Assembly (NCBI GenBank): GCA_002364005.1
Contig: DEXG01000038.1
Location: 43,266-56,602 of the forward strand
Direction of reading: 5' to 3'
From: Phycisphaerales bacterium UBA3190
GTDB taxonomy: Bacteria > Planctomycetota > Phycisphaerae > Phycisphaerales > UBA1924
Length of the DNA: 13,337 bases
The notes beneath the pieces were generated by a model. It ran no database searches and had not been told where the DNA came from. It saw only the letters and a program-made list of their open reading frames with translations. The position numbers and the translations under genes were made by a program. Shown here piece by piece: positions 1 to 6,642 of this stretch. Position 1 is the stretch's first letter. Every line of letters begins with the position of its first letter.

Positions 1-353
1 GGCAGGCCGTGGCAATCCCAGCCGGGCACGTAGTTGGCGTTTTTGCCCATCATCTGCTGGGCGCGCACGATCACGTCCTTGAGGATCTTGTTGAGCGCGT
101 GGCCGATGTGCAGGTTGCCGTTGGCGTAGGGCGGGCCGTCGTGGAAGACGAACTTCTTGTCGAAGCCCTGTGCTTTGTTGCGCATGGCCTTGTAGAGCCC
201 GGCCTTGTCGTCGAGCTTGTCCCAGCGTTTGAGCGACGCGGGCTCGTTCTGGATCAGGTTGGCCTTCATCGGGAACCCGGTTTTGGGGAGGTTCACCGTC
301 TTCTTGTAGTTTGGGCCTGATTCGGATTTGGTCTCGGTCGTGGTGTCAGACAT
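1..353 (-). CDS. ileS: Isoleucyl-tRNA synthetase, N-terminal part (cut by window edge)
   Basis: This is the first 117 codons of a cytoplasmic class I aminoacyl-tRNA synthetase that charges tRNA-Ile. The N-terminus has the IleRS pattern NLPKTGFPMKANL at residues 21-33. The ATP-binding signature follows at 71-91: HDGPPYANGN, then the HIGH motif at 82-85, then ALNKILKD. The run YVPGWDCHGL at 108-117 is the usual IleRS sequence just before the editing-domain insertion. The ATG at 351-353 is preceded by AGGAG on the minus strand (364-368) with a 10-base spacer, which supports this start. The rest of the gene (roughly 900 codons in the family) lies outside the window to the left. The 5' region holds two palindromes (422-435 and 499-515) that could be regulatory. 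No T-box-like leader was recognised. Confidence 0.97.
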   Translation of the reverse strand, partial: MSDTTTETKSESGPNYKKTVNLPKTGFPMKANLIQNEPASLKRWDKLDDKAGLYKAMRNKAQGFDKKFVFHDGPPYANGNLHIGHALNKILKDVIVRAQQMMGKNANYVPGWDCHGL

Positions 354-421
354 CGTCTGGTTGCTCCTGGTCGGGGCGGGTCGTCAACGACACCGCCGCC
401 ATGTGATCGTCAGGGATCGTA

Positions 422-435
422 TTCAATCGATTGAA
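422..435. promoter_or_regulatory. Perfect 14-bp palindrome upstream of ileS
   Basis: TTCAATCGATTGAA reads identically on both strands. It is centred about 75 bases upstream of the ileS start and directly abuts a possible -10 hexamer (TACGAT, minus strand, 416-421). The position and symmetry suit a dimeric repressor site, but no family-specific consensus was recognised. The regulatory role is inference. Confidence 0.4.
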
Positions 436-498
436 GTGGGGATGAACGCGTATCGCACCGAGCATCAGTCGCTCGATTTCGCCCCGCGAGGTCGGCAA

Positions 499-515
499 GG
501 GTGATCAGATCACCC
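499..515. promoter_or_regulatory. 17-bp near-perfect palindrome
   Basis: GGGTGATCAGATCACCC has 8-bp arms around one central base. It lies about 150 bases upstream of ileS and is followed at once by a 5-bp GC hairpin (516-530). It could be a regulator binding site. No neighbouring gene identifies a partner. Confidence 0.35.
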
Positions 516-658
516 GCCCCTCAGCGGGGCAGCATAATTCGGCGGCTCTGGATCTCCTCCAGGCCCGCGCCAGACTGCCGATATGTGCATAAATCGTTCA
601 TCGCAAGGAGCATAGCCCGTCCATCGGCCATCCCCAAGCGATGCCCCAGCACAGGCAC

Positions 659-681
659 AAAAAAACCCGGCAGAACCGGGT
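659..681 (-). terminator. Rho-independent terminator of the DUF2617-like gene
   Basis: On the minus strand ACCCGG-TTCTG-CCGGGT forms a 6-bp stem with a 5-base loop. The stem runs straight into TTTTTTT (the A run at 659-665 of the plus strand). It lies 25 bases past the stop codon of the gene at 706-1260, which is the expected place. Confidence 0.8.
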
Positions 682-705
682 CCAGAGAGGGGTACGGTGT
701 TTGGT

Positions 706-1260
706 TCAGAGATGCTCAAAGAGCGACTGGGTGCGGAGCACCAGCCCCTCGCGGGCGATGAGGTGGTAGCTCTGGACATGGACTTCCTTGGCGTATCGCT
801 GATGCGCCAGGATGCTCATGCACGGGCCGATCTCGTCGTCCCAGCGATGTACCATCGAGCTGTCCTCGCGGGCGAACTCGTCGAGCTCATCGAAGGTTGA
901 GAGGTACAGGTTGCTGGTGAGCTGCTCGGTTTGGACGCTGGTCATGTAGTTGAGCTCGGATCGGGCGAAGCGGTGCTCGAACTCGCGTTCGCCGGCACAG
1001 AGGATCGATTCAACGATGCCCGTGTCGGGCAGGCCGCTGGTCGATTCGCTGACGCATTCGCAAGCGCAGGCGCCGCTGATCTCGAAGCGGCACATGTGGC
1101 GCCCCTCCATCAGCCACGACTCGAACTGATATGGTCCAAAGGTCACGCTGCGACGATCAATAACACCAAACAGCTCTGGGTGAAGCGGACGGGAATACAA
1201 AACGGTTTGGTAAGACTGCAGGCATGTGCCGGGCAGGTGTGCGGGTTTGATTTGGGTCAT
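706..1260 (-). CDS. DUF2617-like protein, 184 aa, function unknown
   Basis: The biochemical function is not known. The short motif SRPLHPELFGV near residues 23-33 and the C-terminal LRTQSLFEHL match my memory of the DUF2617 family, which is common in planctomycetes at about 175-190 residues, so the length fits. No signal peptide or membrane segment was seen. A Cys-rich patch (ACACEC) lies near residues 64-69. The ATG at 1258-1260 has a good Shine-Dalgarno GGAAGG (minus strand, 1266-1271) five bases upstream. The gene appears to be a single unit: it has its own terminator (659-681) and diverges from the HEAT-repeat gene across a 280-base gap. That the gene is real is well supported by the ribosome binding site and terminator. 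The family assignment rests on recalled motifs only. Confidence 0.65.
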   Translation of the reverse strand: MTQIKPAHLPGTCLQSYQTVLYSRPLHPELFGVIDRRSVTFGPYQFESWLMEGRHMCRFEISGACACECVSESTSGLPDTGIVESILCAGEREFEHRFARSELNYMTSVQTEQLTSNLYLSTFDELDEFAREDSSMVHRWDDEIGPCMSILAHQRYAKEVHVQSYHLIAREGLVLRTQSLFEHL

Positions 1261-1326
1261 GGATTCCTTCCCATGCCGGGATGTTCAGTGTGGAGATGCG
1301 GAGGCGACGGATCGCCCCGCGAGACC

Positions 1327-1355
1327 CGATTTTTCGTGTGGAAGACGAAAAATCG
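1327..1355. promoter_or_regulatory. Perfect 11-bp inverted repeat in a divergent promoter region
   Basis: CGATTTTTCGT (1327-1337) and ACGAAAAATCG (1345-1355) are exact reverse complements separated by seven bases. The repeat lies between the divergent DUF2617-like and HEAT-repeat genes, in a stretch clearly richer in A/T than its surroundings. It could be an operator for either gene or an RNA hairpin in a 5' leader. It is not followed by a T run on either strand, so a plain terminator is less likely. Confidence 0.5.
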
Positions 1356-1371
1356 ACGAAAGAGGAAGCTT

Positions 1372-1506
1372 ATGGGACGAACACCTTTTCCCCAAGCTCA
1401 ATTTACGAAACTGTCTCATGATGGAACAGTTTCTCAAACTGACACACAACATATCAGATTTCTCCACACACAATCCACAACCTGTTGGGAAAGTCGATAC
1501 AATTGA
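1372..1506 (+). CDS. Possible small ORF, 44 aa, upstream of the HEAT-repeat gene
   Basis: The frame begins with an ATG that has a strong Shine-Dalgarno (AGAGGA, five to six bases before it), better than that of the large gene downstream. It ends 34 bases before the likely start of that gene. The peptide (MGRTPFPQAQFTKLSHDG...) has no recognised domain, signal peptide or membrane segment. It might be a leader peptide or a small protein, or the purine-rich stretch could be chance in an untranslated leader. Comparison with relatives would decide. Confidence 0.25.
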   Translation: MGRTPFPQAQFTKLSHDGTVSQTDTQHIRFLHTQSTTCWESRYN

Positions 1507-1540
1507 GCCAAATATCCCATGGGCCGAACATCATCCGAAC

Positions 1541-3682
1541 ATGAGCTTGCCTGTCAAACACATCTCGTCGCCGCTGGAGCATGCCGCCAAGCTGCGTACG
1601 CGTGATCGCATCGTGGCGCTCGGCGAAGCGTTGCCCAGCGCCAGCGCTGACCAGCGGGATTCCATGGCGCTCATGCTCATCGAGTTGGCCAGTCGCGAGC
1701 AGCACACGCCCGCCGAGCAAGCGCGGGAACAGCAGGCAGCTGGGCCCGTTGAGCTGCTCACCCGCCTGCCGGGTCGGTGGCGTTCGCGTCATGCAGACGA
1801 GGCGCTGATGGCCCTGGCCCACGCATGGTCCAACCTCTCGCCCAGCGTACGCCCGCTTGCTGTTGCCCTCGGGCGCGATCGCTGGCTGGGCGCGGTGCGT
1901 GAGCTTGCACGCCACCCCCGCTTGGAAGCACGCCTGACCGCGGTTGCCATCGCCTACGACACCGCCGACCCTGGCCTGAGCAATGTGGTCGCGTCGCTCC
2001 TGAGCGACGAGGAGCAGCGTGTGCGACGCGCGTGCGACGAGACACTGCTCCGCATGGCGTTGAAACTGCTCGATCATCTCCGGCCGGAGCTGCTGGGCGA
2101 TGAGTACGCAAAGATCGCACGAACGCCTCACCTGGGTTTGCCCACTGATCCCGCGGTCCTTGCGCTCGAGCGCTGCACGCTGTACAGCGCGATCGCCGAT
2201 GCGGCGTGGTCGTTCGCGAGCCACCGGTGCCGATCGCCGCTGATTGCCGCGTTGTTGCTGATGGACCGTGCGGTGGCGACACCGCTCGAGCGTGAGGTGG
2301 GTTCGCGCATGCGTCGGTTGCTCAGTCAGCGCAATCACCCGAGCCATGCGCCGCTGCGCAGTGTGCTCAAGCGGACCGACTGCCCGCTGCTGCGTGAGCG
2401 TGCGCTGCGATGGCTGACCATCTCATCCATCAGCACCGCGGCGCTGGATCGCCTAAGTGTCGCCGAGTCACGCACCGAGCACGAGATCGTGCTGGTCCGG
2501 GCGCATCTGGCGATGCGTCCATCAAGAGCGTCGAAGCTCAGCGGCCTCGGTCGGGTCCGGTCGAACGCGCATGGGTCGATGCTCCCTGCACCGTCGCAGT
2601 GGGATACGCTGAGCGAGCCGGCACGCCTTGGTCTGATGGCGTGGAGCGCTCTCATCGGCGAGAGCGACGCCAGCCAGCGTGTCCGCCTTGAGCCCGCGTT
2701 GGCTGATGATTCGCCCAGCGTGCGATTCGCAGGTGCCGCCCTGTGTCCGATGCTCGATCTCCAGGATTACCTCTTCGACACCGACGCGCGTATCGCTCGT
2801 CATGCCGCCCTCCGGTGGTCCACCACCGGGGCCGATGCACCACGCCCGCATTCGCCCTCGGGTGGTGCCCGGCTCAAACTCAGTGTGCAGAACACACGCT
2901 CGCCGCATGCCTATGTGCGTCGCGTGGCCTCGGAAGAGCGTGCACGCCTGACGATCGACGACCCGCACCAGCCGGCATCGCGTCTGCAGGCGCGTCGGCT
3001 GATGCAGGCCGATCCGGCGGGGTTCGCTCGCATGGTGCGTGACCGGCTCTCGAACCCGAACACACGCAACGACATGATCACGCTGATCCGGGTGCTCGGG
3101 GTCGAGCAACGCTTTGAACTCGATCTGATCGGGATCGTGCAGGATGCACGGGGCGACGCGCGAGCCCGGGCCAGCGCGGTCGCGGCGTTGGGGCGTGTTG
3201 ATTCCAACGCAGCCCGGTACACGCTGAGTGAAGCCCTCAGCGACATCGACCCGCGAACGCGTTCCAATGCGGTTGAGACCGTCCCGCTCAGCAGCGATCG
3301 GCTCTTGGAGCTCAAAGACGACCACCATCATCGGGTACGGGCCAGCGCGGTGTATCGCGCGATCAGGCAATCGGTCACGCAGCCGGGCGGCGAGCACGCA
3401 CGCGCCGCCTGCGCTGCGCTGATCGACATGCTGGGCGACGAACGCCCCCCGCATCGACTCGCCGGCACATGGGCCGCACAGCGATCGCTCTCATCGAGGA
3501 CCCGCACGGTGATGGGGCACAGCTGGAGCCCGATCGTTTCTCGCCTGGAAGAGTTGGCGGCCAACGATGATGACCCACGCCTTCGCGAACGCGCGACATC
3601 CTGCATTGACCGCTTGACACGGGAGCTGCGTCTTCGGTCGCAGCTGGACGCCTCCCGCGCCGAGCAGGGGCGATGGGAGTGA
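1541..3682 (+). CDS. Large HEAT-repeat protein, 713 aa
   Basis: This is a helical-repeat protein with degenerate HEAT-like units along its length, rich in Arg, Ala, Leu and Asp. Examples are SLLSDEEQRVRRACDETLL (about residues 152-170), ADDSPSVRFAGAALCP (about 386-401), RGDARARASAVAALG and the next unit DIDPRTRSNAVE (about 540-580), and DDDPRLRERATSCIDRL (about 675-692). No signal peptide, membrane segment or catalytic motif was seen, so a cytoplasmic scaffold role is inferred. The frame is open back to 1226, but upstream codons read through an AT-rich gap without HEAT-like sequence. I therefore chose the ATG at 1541. An ATG pair at 1418/1421 is the alternative. Neither has a clear Shine-Dalgarno. 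The next gene starts five bases after the stop, so the two are probably cotranscribed. No specific function can be assigned. Confidence 0.8.
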   Translation: MSLPVKHISSPLEHAAKLRTRDRIVALGEALPSASADQRDSMALMLIELASREQHTPAEQAREQQAAGPVELLTRLPGRWRSRHADEALMALAHAWSNLSPSVRPLAVALGRDRWLGAVRELARHPRLEARLTAVAIAYDTADPGLSNVVASLLSDEEQRVRRACDETLLRMALKLLDHLRPELLGDEYAKIARTPHLGLPTDPAVLALERCTLYSAIADAAWSFASHRCRSPLIAALLLMDRAVATPLEREVGSRMRRLLSQRNHPSHAPLRSVLKRTDCPLLRERALRWLTISSISTAALDRLSVAESRTEHEIVLVRAHLAMRPSRASKLSGLGRVRSNAHGSMLPAPSQWDTLSEPARLGLMAWSALIGESDASQRVRLEPALADDSPSVRFAGAALCPMLDLQDYLFDTDARIARHAALRWSTTGADAPRPHSPSGGARLKLSVQNTRSPHAYVRRVASEERARLTIDDPHQPASRLQARRLMQADPAGFARMVRDRLSNPNTRNDMITLIRVLGVEQRFELDLIGIVQDARGDARARASAVAALGRVDSNAARYTLSEALSDIDPRTRSNAVETVPLSSDRLLELKDDHHHRVRASAVYRAIRQSVTQPGGEHARAACAALIDMLGDERPPHRLAGTWAAQRSLSSRTRTVMGHSWSPIVSRLEELAANDDDPRLRERATSCIDRLTRELRLRSQLDASRAEQGRWE

Positions 3683-3687
3683 GCCCC

Positions 3688-3999
3688 ATGAACGCGACCG
3701 GGCCGACCATGCTGCACAAACCCGTGGCACAAGAGGCACACCAGCTGTCGAGCGCTGCGCCGCTCGGTTGGTTGCTGGTCACGGTCCCGATCGTTGGGGT
3801 GGGGGTCTGGTTTGGCTTGCGTCGCCAGCGCCATGCCCGCACGCATCCCCAGGAGCACGCGTTCAGGGCCCTGGGACGGCGCATGAAGCTGCGCCAGCGT
3901 GACATGCAGGCGGTGCGTGTGTATGCCCGTTCGGCGGGGATCGACAGCCCGATCGCGGTGCTGATGGATCCGAACCGGTTGCAAGAGGCGATCAAATGA
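3688..3999 (+). CDS. Small single-TM protein, 103 aa, paired with the HEAT-repeat gene
   Basis: Residues 26-44 (LGWLLVTVPIVGVGVWFGL) form one hydrophobic segment, followed by the basic stretch RRQRHAR. By the positive-inside rule the C-terminal part is probably cytoplasmic. That part (about 59-102) looks helical, with the pattern RALGRRMKLRQRDMQAVRVYARSAG, and resembles planctomycete proteins of unknown function. I chose the ATG at 3688 because GGGAG (3675-3679) lies eight bases before it. An in-frame ATG at 3673 overlaps the upstream gene but has a poorly spaced ribosome binding site. The close coupling suggests that this protein could anchor the HEAT-repeat partner at the membrane, which is inference. 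It converges on the Fur-family gene with a 21-base gap. Confidence 0.75.
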   Translation: MNATGPTMLHKPVAQEAHQLSSAAPLGWLLVTVPIVGVGVWFGLRRQRHARTHPQEHAFRALGRRMKLRQRDMQAVRVYARSAGIDSPIAVLMDPNRLQEAIK

Positions 4000-4020
4000 G
4001 CGTTCTGGGCCCGCTGATGC

Positions 4021-4479
4021 TCAACCGCCGCTGAGTTCGATCTTGATACCTGAGCAGCTCACGCCCAGCCGTTGGGAGAGCTCGTCGAGCAGTTCGGTGG
4101 GCACCGCGTCGATGAGGCGCTGCGAGAGATCGAGGGGGACATCGAGGATCCGCCCGTCTTTGAGGACCATGTGCACATGCTCACCCGTGTCGGCATCGTA
4201 TCGGCAGGCGCCGCCGCTGACGGTCGATGGGATCCGGTTGGCGAGGCCACATTCGACGAGCGTGTCGAGGGTGTTGTAGACGGTTGCCTGGCTGACCTCG
4301 GGGTCGATCTGGTGGACCAGCGCCAGCAGTTGCTCGGCGGTGGGGTGCTCGCCGCAGGCGCAGAGGGCGCGGTAGACCGATTCACGCTGACGCGTGGTGC
4401 GCAGCCCGTGCTGGGCGAAGATCTGCCGAAGCTGCTCGGCATCAATCTGGTGCTCGGAATGTGACTGCGGCTCGGTCAT
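4021..4479 (-). CDS. Fur-family transcriptional regulator, PerR-like
   Basis: This is a cytoplasmic metal-dependent DNA-binding repressor, 152 aa, normal length for the family. The winged helix covers about residues 12-85, with GLRTTRQRESVYRAL at 25-39, HPTAEQLL at 45-52 and the recognition helix SQATVYNTLDTL at 63-74. Five positions line up with the regulatory metal site of Bacillus PerR: H45, D95, H101, H103 and D113. The H91-x-H93 pair, and the Asp six residues before it, match the PerR spacing. PerR-type sites bind Fe or Mn and sense peroxide. The CxxC pairs that hold structural zinc in Fur and PerR are missing: H103 is followed by MVLKDGR where PerR has a cysteine pair. No Shine-Dalgarno was seen. 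CATAAT ends eight bases before the ATG (4488-4493, minus strand), suggesting a leaderless or very short-leader transcript. The target genes cannot be named. Confidence 0.88.
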   Translation of the reverse strand: MTEPQSHSEHQIDAEQLRQIFAQHGLRTTRQRESVYRALCACGEHPTAEQLLALVHQIDPEVSQATVYNTLDTLVECGLANRIPSTVSGGACRYDADTGEHVHMVLKDGRILDVPLDLSQRLIDAVPTELLDELSQRLGVSCSGIKIELSGG

Positions 4480-4487
4480 GACGCTGA

Positions 4488-4493
4488 ATTATG
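4488..4493 (-). promoter_or_regulatory. Likely -10 hexamer close to the fur-like start
   Basis: CATAAT on the minus strand matches TATAAT at five of six positions and lies eight bases before the ATG at 4479. There is no ribosome binding site in between. No good -35 was found. It fits leaderless or near-leaderless transcription. Confidence 0.45.
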
Positions 4494-4573
4494 CCCGATG
4501 CGAGGGGCTTGTGCGATCGAAACCGGCAAAAACACCAGATTCAGGGTGGGTTCTTGCTGATTTTGTGGGCTTC

Positions 4574-5062
4574 TCACTCGGTTTCGGCGGGCTTCGGGGC
4601 GGCGATGAACATTTTCTTGTGTTCGATCCCCGCTTCGAGAAAGACCTTGTCATCGCTCGACCAGCCGAGCCGCCCATAGAAGGGCATCGCTTCGAGCTGA
4701 GCATGGCAGTAGAGACTCGAGAGGGCCAGTTCGCCGAAGCCGCGTGCTTCGATGGCGATCATGAGCTTCCGCCCGATGCCCTCGCCTTGTCGCTGCGGGT
4801 CCACACAGACCTGCTGCACTTTGCCGATCTTCTCGCCATTGTCGTCGTCGCTGATGAAGAGGGTGGCGGTCCCGACGACGCGTTCGCCGCTGGGGTGGTC
4901 GATGACGGCGACGAAGTGCTCGCACTGCTCTTCCCTGCCCGGCGCCAGCTTGAGGTAGTCCTCGAATGTGTATCCGATGGGCGTGAGCAGGACCGCGGTG
5001 CGCAGCGCCACCTCCTGCTCGTAGAGTGGGTCGTCTCTCGTGATGTGCCTGATTCTGACCAA
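4574..5062 (-). CDS. GNAT-family N-acetyltransferase, ElaA/YjcF-like
   Basis: This is a predicted acetyl-CoA-dependent N-acetyltransferase of 162 aa. Motif A is QVCVDPQRQGEGIGRKLM at about 84-101, with the pyrophosphate-binding Q/R-x-x-G-x-G loop. The C-terminal part has CHAQLEAMPFYGRLGW (119-134), then FLEAGIEHKKM (141-151), the arrangement of the ElaA/YjcF group. The acceptor substrate is unknown. The start is TTG (5060-5062): AGGAG lies seven bases before it on the minus strand, and no in-frame ATG fits better. The metalloprotease gene lies 99 bases upstream on the same strand, with a hairpin (5101-5129) between them. The two are therefore probably separate transcripts, although readthrough is possible. 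Confidence 0.88.
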   Translation of the reverse strand: MVRIRHITRDDPLYEQEVALRTAVLLTPIGYTFEDYLKLAPGREEQCEHFVAVIDHPSGERVVGTATLFISDDDNGEKIGKVQQVCVDPQRQGEGIGRKLMIAIEARGFGELALSSLYCHAQLEAMPFYGRLGWSSDDKVFLEAGIEHKKMFIAAPKPAETE

Positions 5063-5100
5063 GTGCTGACTCCTGCGCGTGCGTGCATGAATCTAGCAGA

Positions 5101-5129
5101 ACCCGCCCGGATTGTCACGCCGGGCGGGT
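5101..5129 (-). terminator. GC-rich hairpin after the metalloprotease gene
   Basis: ACCCGCCCGG (5101-5110) and CCGGGCGGGT (5120-5129) pair perfectly over 10 bp with a nine-base loop. The hairpin lies 33 bases past the metalloprotease stop and before the GNAT ribosome binding site. The bases that follow on the minus strand are only moderately T-rich (TTCTGCT), so it is either a weak intrinsic terminator or a 3'-end stabiliser. Confidence 0.55.
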
Positions 5130-5161
5130 CAGAATCTGTCAGTGATGAGGGCCGATGGGGC

Positions 5162-6475
5162 TTACTTGGTCGTGGGTGCGTTGTCGCAGTGGATGATCTC
5201 AACCGGCTCGGGGTTGCGGTCGCTGCTCTCGTTGAGGCGGTTCCAGTTGATGTTGGACCAGTCGTCGTTGTCCTTGAGCACTTCGCAGACGCCGTCATCG
5301 CAGCCGTCGCTGACGCCGCAGGGGTTGGCGAGAACATCAAAGCAGTTGAGGTTCGCGGGGTAGTTGAAGACATCGAGGATGCCGTTGCCGTTGAAATCGA
5401 CCGCGGTCCCGCCGAGGCCGTTGATCTCGTTCACATCGTTTTCGTCAATATCGCTGTTGAAGCCGATGGAGTAGTCGAGCACACCATCGCCGAAGCTGTC
5501 GCCGTCGACATCGATGCCGGGGAACTGGAAGCGGTAGTTCATGACCGAGTTGTAGTTGGGCTTCCAGTTGGTGTTCTCGAACCCGCCGTGGCGCAGCCCG
5601 AGGTTGTGCCCGATCTCGTGGACGAATGTCTGCGACATGTTGTAGTCGCTGCTGAATCCATTGAGCGTGACCATGAAGTCGTCGCCGTCGATCTCAGCGA
5701 TGCCCGAGGACCCGTTCTCTGCAGAGCTGTGACGGTTCGCATGGATCGCGTAGTGGAAATAGCCCTTGCGGTTGGAATCGAAGAAGAAGGTCTTGACGAC
5801 ATTGAAGTCGCCGTCGAAGGTCATGAACACGGGCGGGTCGCCGGGGAGCTGCTGCCCGCCGGTGAATGGGCCACCCTGGCCGTAGTCGATATGGATGTCG
5901 ATGCCGGGTTCCCCGCCATAGGGGTTTTCGACAGGTGCGTTGGCGTAGGCGTCGATGATGCGTTGGATACCGTTCTCGGTGGGCCGGAAATCCCTGAACT
6001 CACCCTCAACGGTGCCAGTGTACCAGTCGATCTCGACGAAGATGTCGTGGCGGAGCGGGTTGGCACCCATCGCGGGGAGGTCGAGGCCGTCGTCGGTGCC
6101 GAAGATCTCGTCGCCGTCGTTGATGCCATCGCCGTCGGTGTCGGGGTTCAGCGGGTCGGTGCCCGTGGCGTTTTCGTTGAGGAAGATGCCGTCGTTGGTC
6201 TCGGCGAAGTCGGGGATGCCGTCCTCATCGGTATCGACCGACGCGCAGTCGCTGGCGAAGGAGGTCAGGAAGATCGAGACATCGAAGAAGTTGTACTGCC
6301 CGTCCCCGCTGAGGTCGCTGACCGGTTCCTGGCTGTTGAACCCGATGAGGAACTCGGACACATCGAAGAAGTCCAGTTCACCATCACCATTGAAATCTGC
6401 TACGCAGCCGTTATCGCCGGCAAGCACAGTCGAGCTCATGGCACACATTACAAATAGAGTTCGAGCAAGTTTCAT
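5162..6475 (-). CDS. Secreted zinc metalloprotease with dockerin-like and TSP3-like repeats
   Basis: This is a 437-aa predicted exported peptidase. Residues 1-19 form a Sec signal peptide (MKLARTLFVMCAMSSTVLA). Two dockerin-type EF-hand units follow: DFNGDGELDFFDVSEFLIGF (27-46) and DLSGDGQYNFFDVSIFLTSF (54-73). Acidic calcium-binding repeats of thrombospondin type 3 kind come next (81-125: DTDEDGIPDF, NPDTDGDGINDGDE). The catalytic part has the metzincin zinc motif HEIGHNLGLRH at 286-296 (H286, H290 and H296 as ligands, E287 as catalytic base) and a Met-turn SVMNY at 310-314. The C-terminal 120 residues contain more Asp/Asn-rich sequence (DFNGNGILD) and four cysteines. The substrate is unknown. 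I chose the ATG at 6473-6475, with GGAG nine bases before it. A TTG directly before it is also possible. Such dockerin-like units are typical of Phycisphaerae surface proteins but usually sit at the C-terminus. The gene is probably transcribed alone. Confidence 0.88.
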   Translation of the reverse strand: MKLARTLFVMCAMSSTVLAGDNGCVADFNGDGELDFFDVSEFLIGFNSQEPVSDLSGDGQYNFFDVSIFLTSFASDCASVDTDEDGIPDFAETNDGIFLNENATGTDPLNPDTDGDGINDGDEIFGTDDGLDLPAMGANPLRHDIFVEIDWYTGTVEGEFRDFRPTENGIQRIIDAYANAPVENPYGGEPGIDIHIDYGQGGPFTGGQQLPGDPPVFMTFDGDFNVVKTFFFDSNRKGYFHYAIHANRHSSAENGSSGIAEIDGDDFMVTLNGFSSDYNMSQTFVHEIGHNLGLRHGGFENTNWKPNYNSVMNYRFQFPGIDVDGDSFGDGVLDYSIGFNSDIDENDVNEINGLGGTAVDFNGNGILDVFNYPANLNCFDVLANPCGVSDGCDDGVCEVLKDNDDWSNINWNRLNESSDRNPEPVEIIHCDNAPTTK

Positions 6476-6593
6476 CAATCAGGTCTCCGGTTTCCGGTTT
6501 GGGTCTATTCAGCGATCATGTCGCATACGAGCGTATCCCGTGCGCATGCAAGTACTGAATATATAGCGGCTTGCGGGGGAATCCAAGCGGAAT

Positions 6594-6620
6594 GGCTCAG
6601 ATTCGAACCGAAGATGAGCC
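6594..6620. other. Hairpin between metalloprotease and ispG genes
   Basis: GGCTCA (6594-6599) pairs with TGAGCC (6615-6620). Inside, TTCG (6602-6605) pairs with CGAA (6609-6612) around a three-base loop, with GA opposite GA as an internal loop. It lies 23 bases past the ispG stop on the minus strand, so it could mark the ispG 3' end. It has no T run, so a terminator call is weak. Confidence 0.35.
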
Positions 6621-6642
6621 CCAAATGATTTCTTATCGGGTC

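Larger units (their letters stand above)
354..658. other. Intergenic gap upstream of ileS
   Basis: No convincing gene was seen here. The stretch carries a perfect 14-bp palindrome (422-435), a 17-bp palindrome (499-515) and a small GC hairpin (GCCCC at 516-520 with GGGGC at 526-530). It should contain the ileS promoter, reading left. A possible -10 is TACGAT on the minus strand at 416-421, next to the first palindrome, but no matching -35 was found. Open frames in this stretch have no family features. Confidence 0.6.

Noticed and set aside
1460..1479. Two DnaA-box-like 9-mers (TTCTCCACA, CAATCCACA) in an AT-rich gap, possible origin
   Set aside because: Only two imperfect sites, with one and two mismatches, no clear unwinding element, and no origin-associated genes nearby.
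1226..1540. N-terminal extension of the HEAT-repeat gene to the ATG at 1226
   Set aside because: The extension crosses the AT-rich divergent gap and the inverted repeat, overlaps the start of the opposite gene, and shows no HEAT-like sequence.
4394..6457. Very long plus-strand open frame across three genes
   Set aside because: It is antisense to the Fur-like, GNAT and metalloprotease genes, which have clear domains. The Val/Asp/Glu-rich translation is a codon-bias shadow.
6600..6620. GGTTCGAATC on the minus strand resembles a tRNA T-loop
   Set aside because: The flanking bases do not form a T stem, and no acceptor, D or anticodon arm could be built around it.
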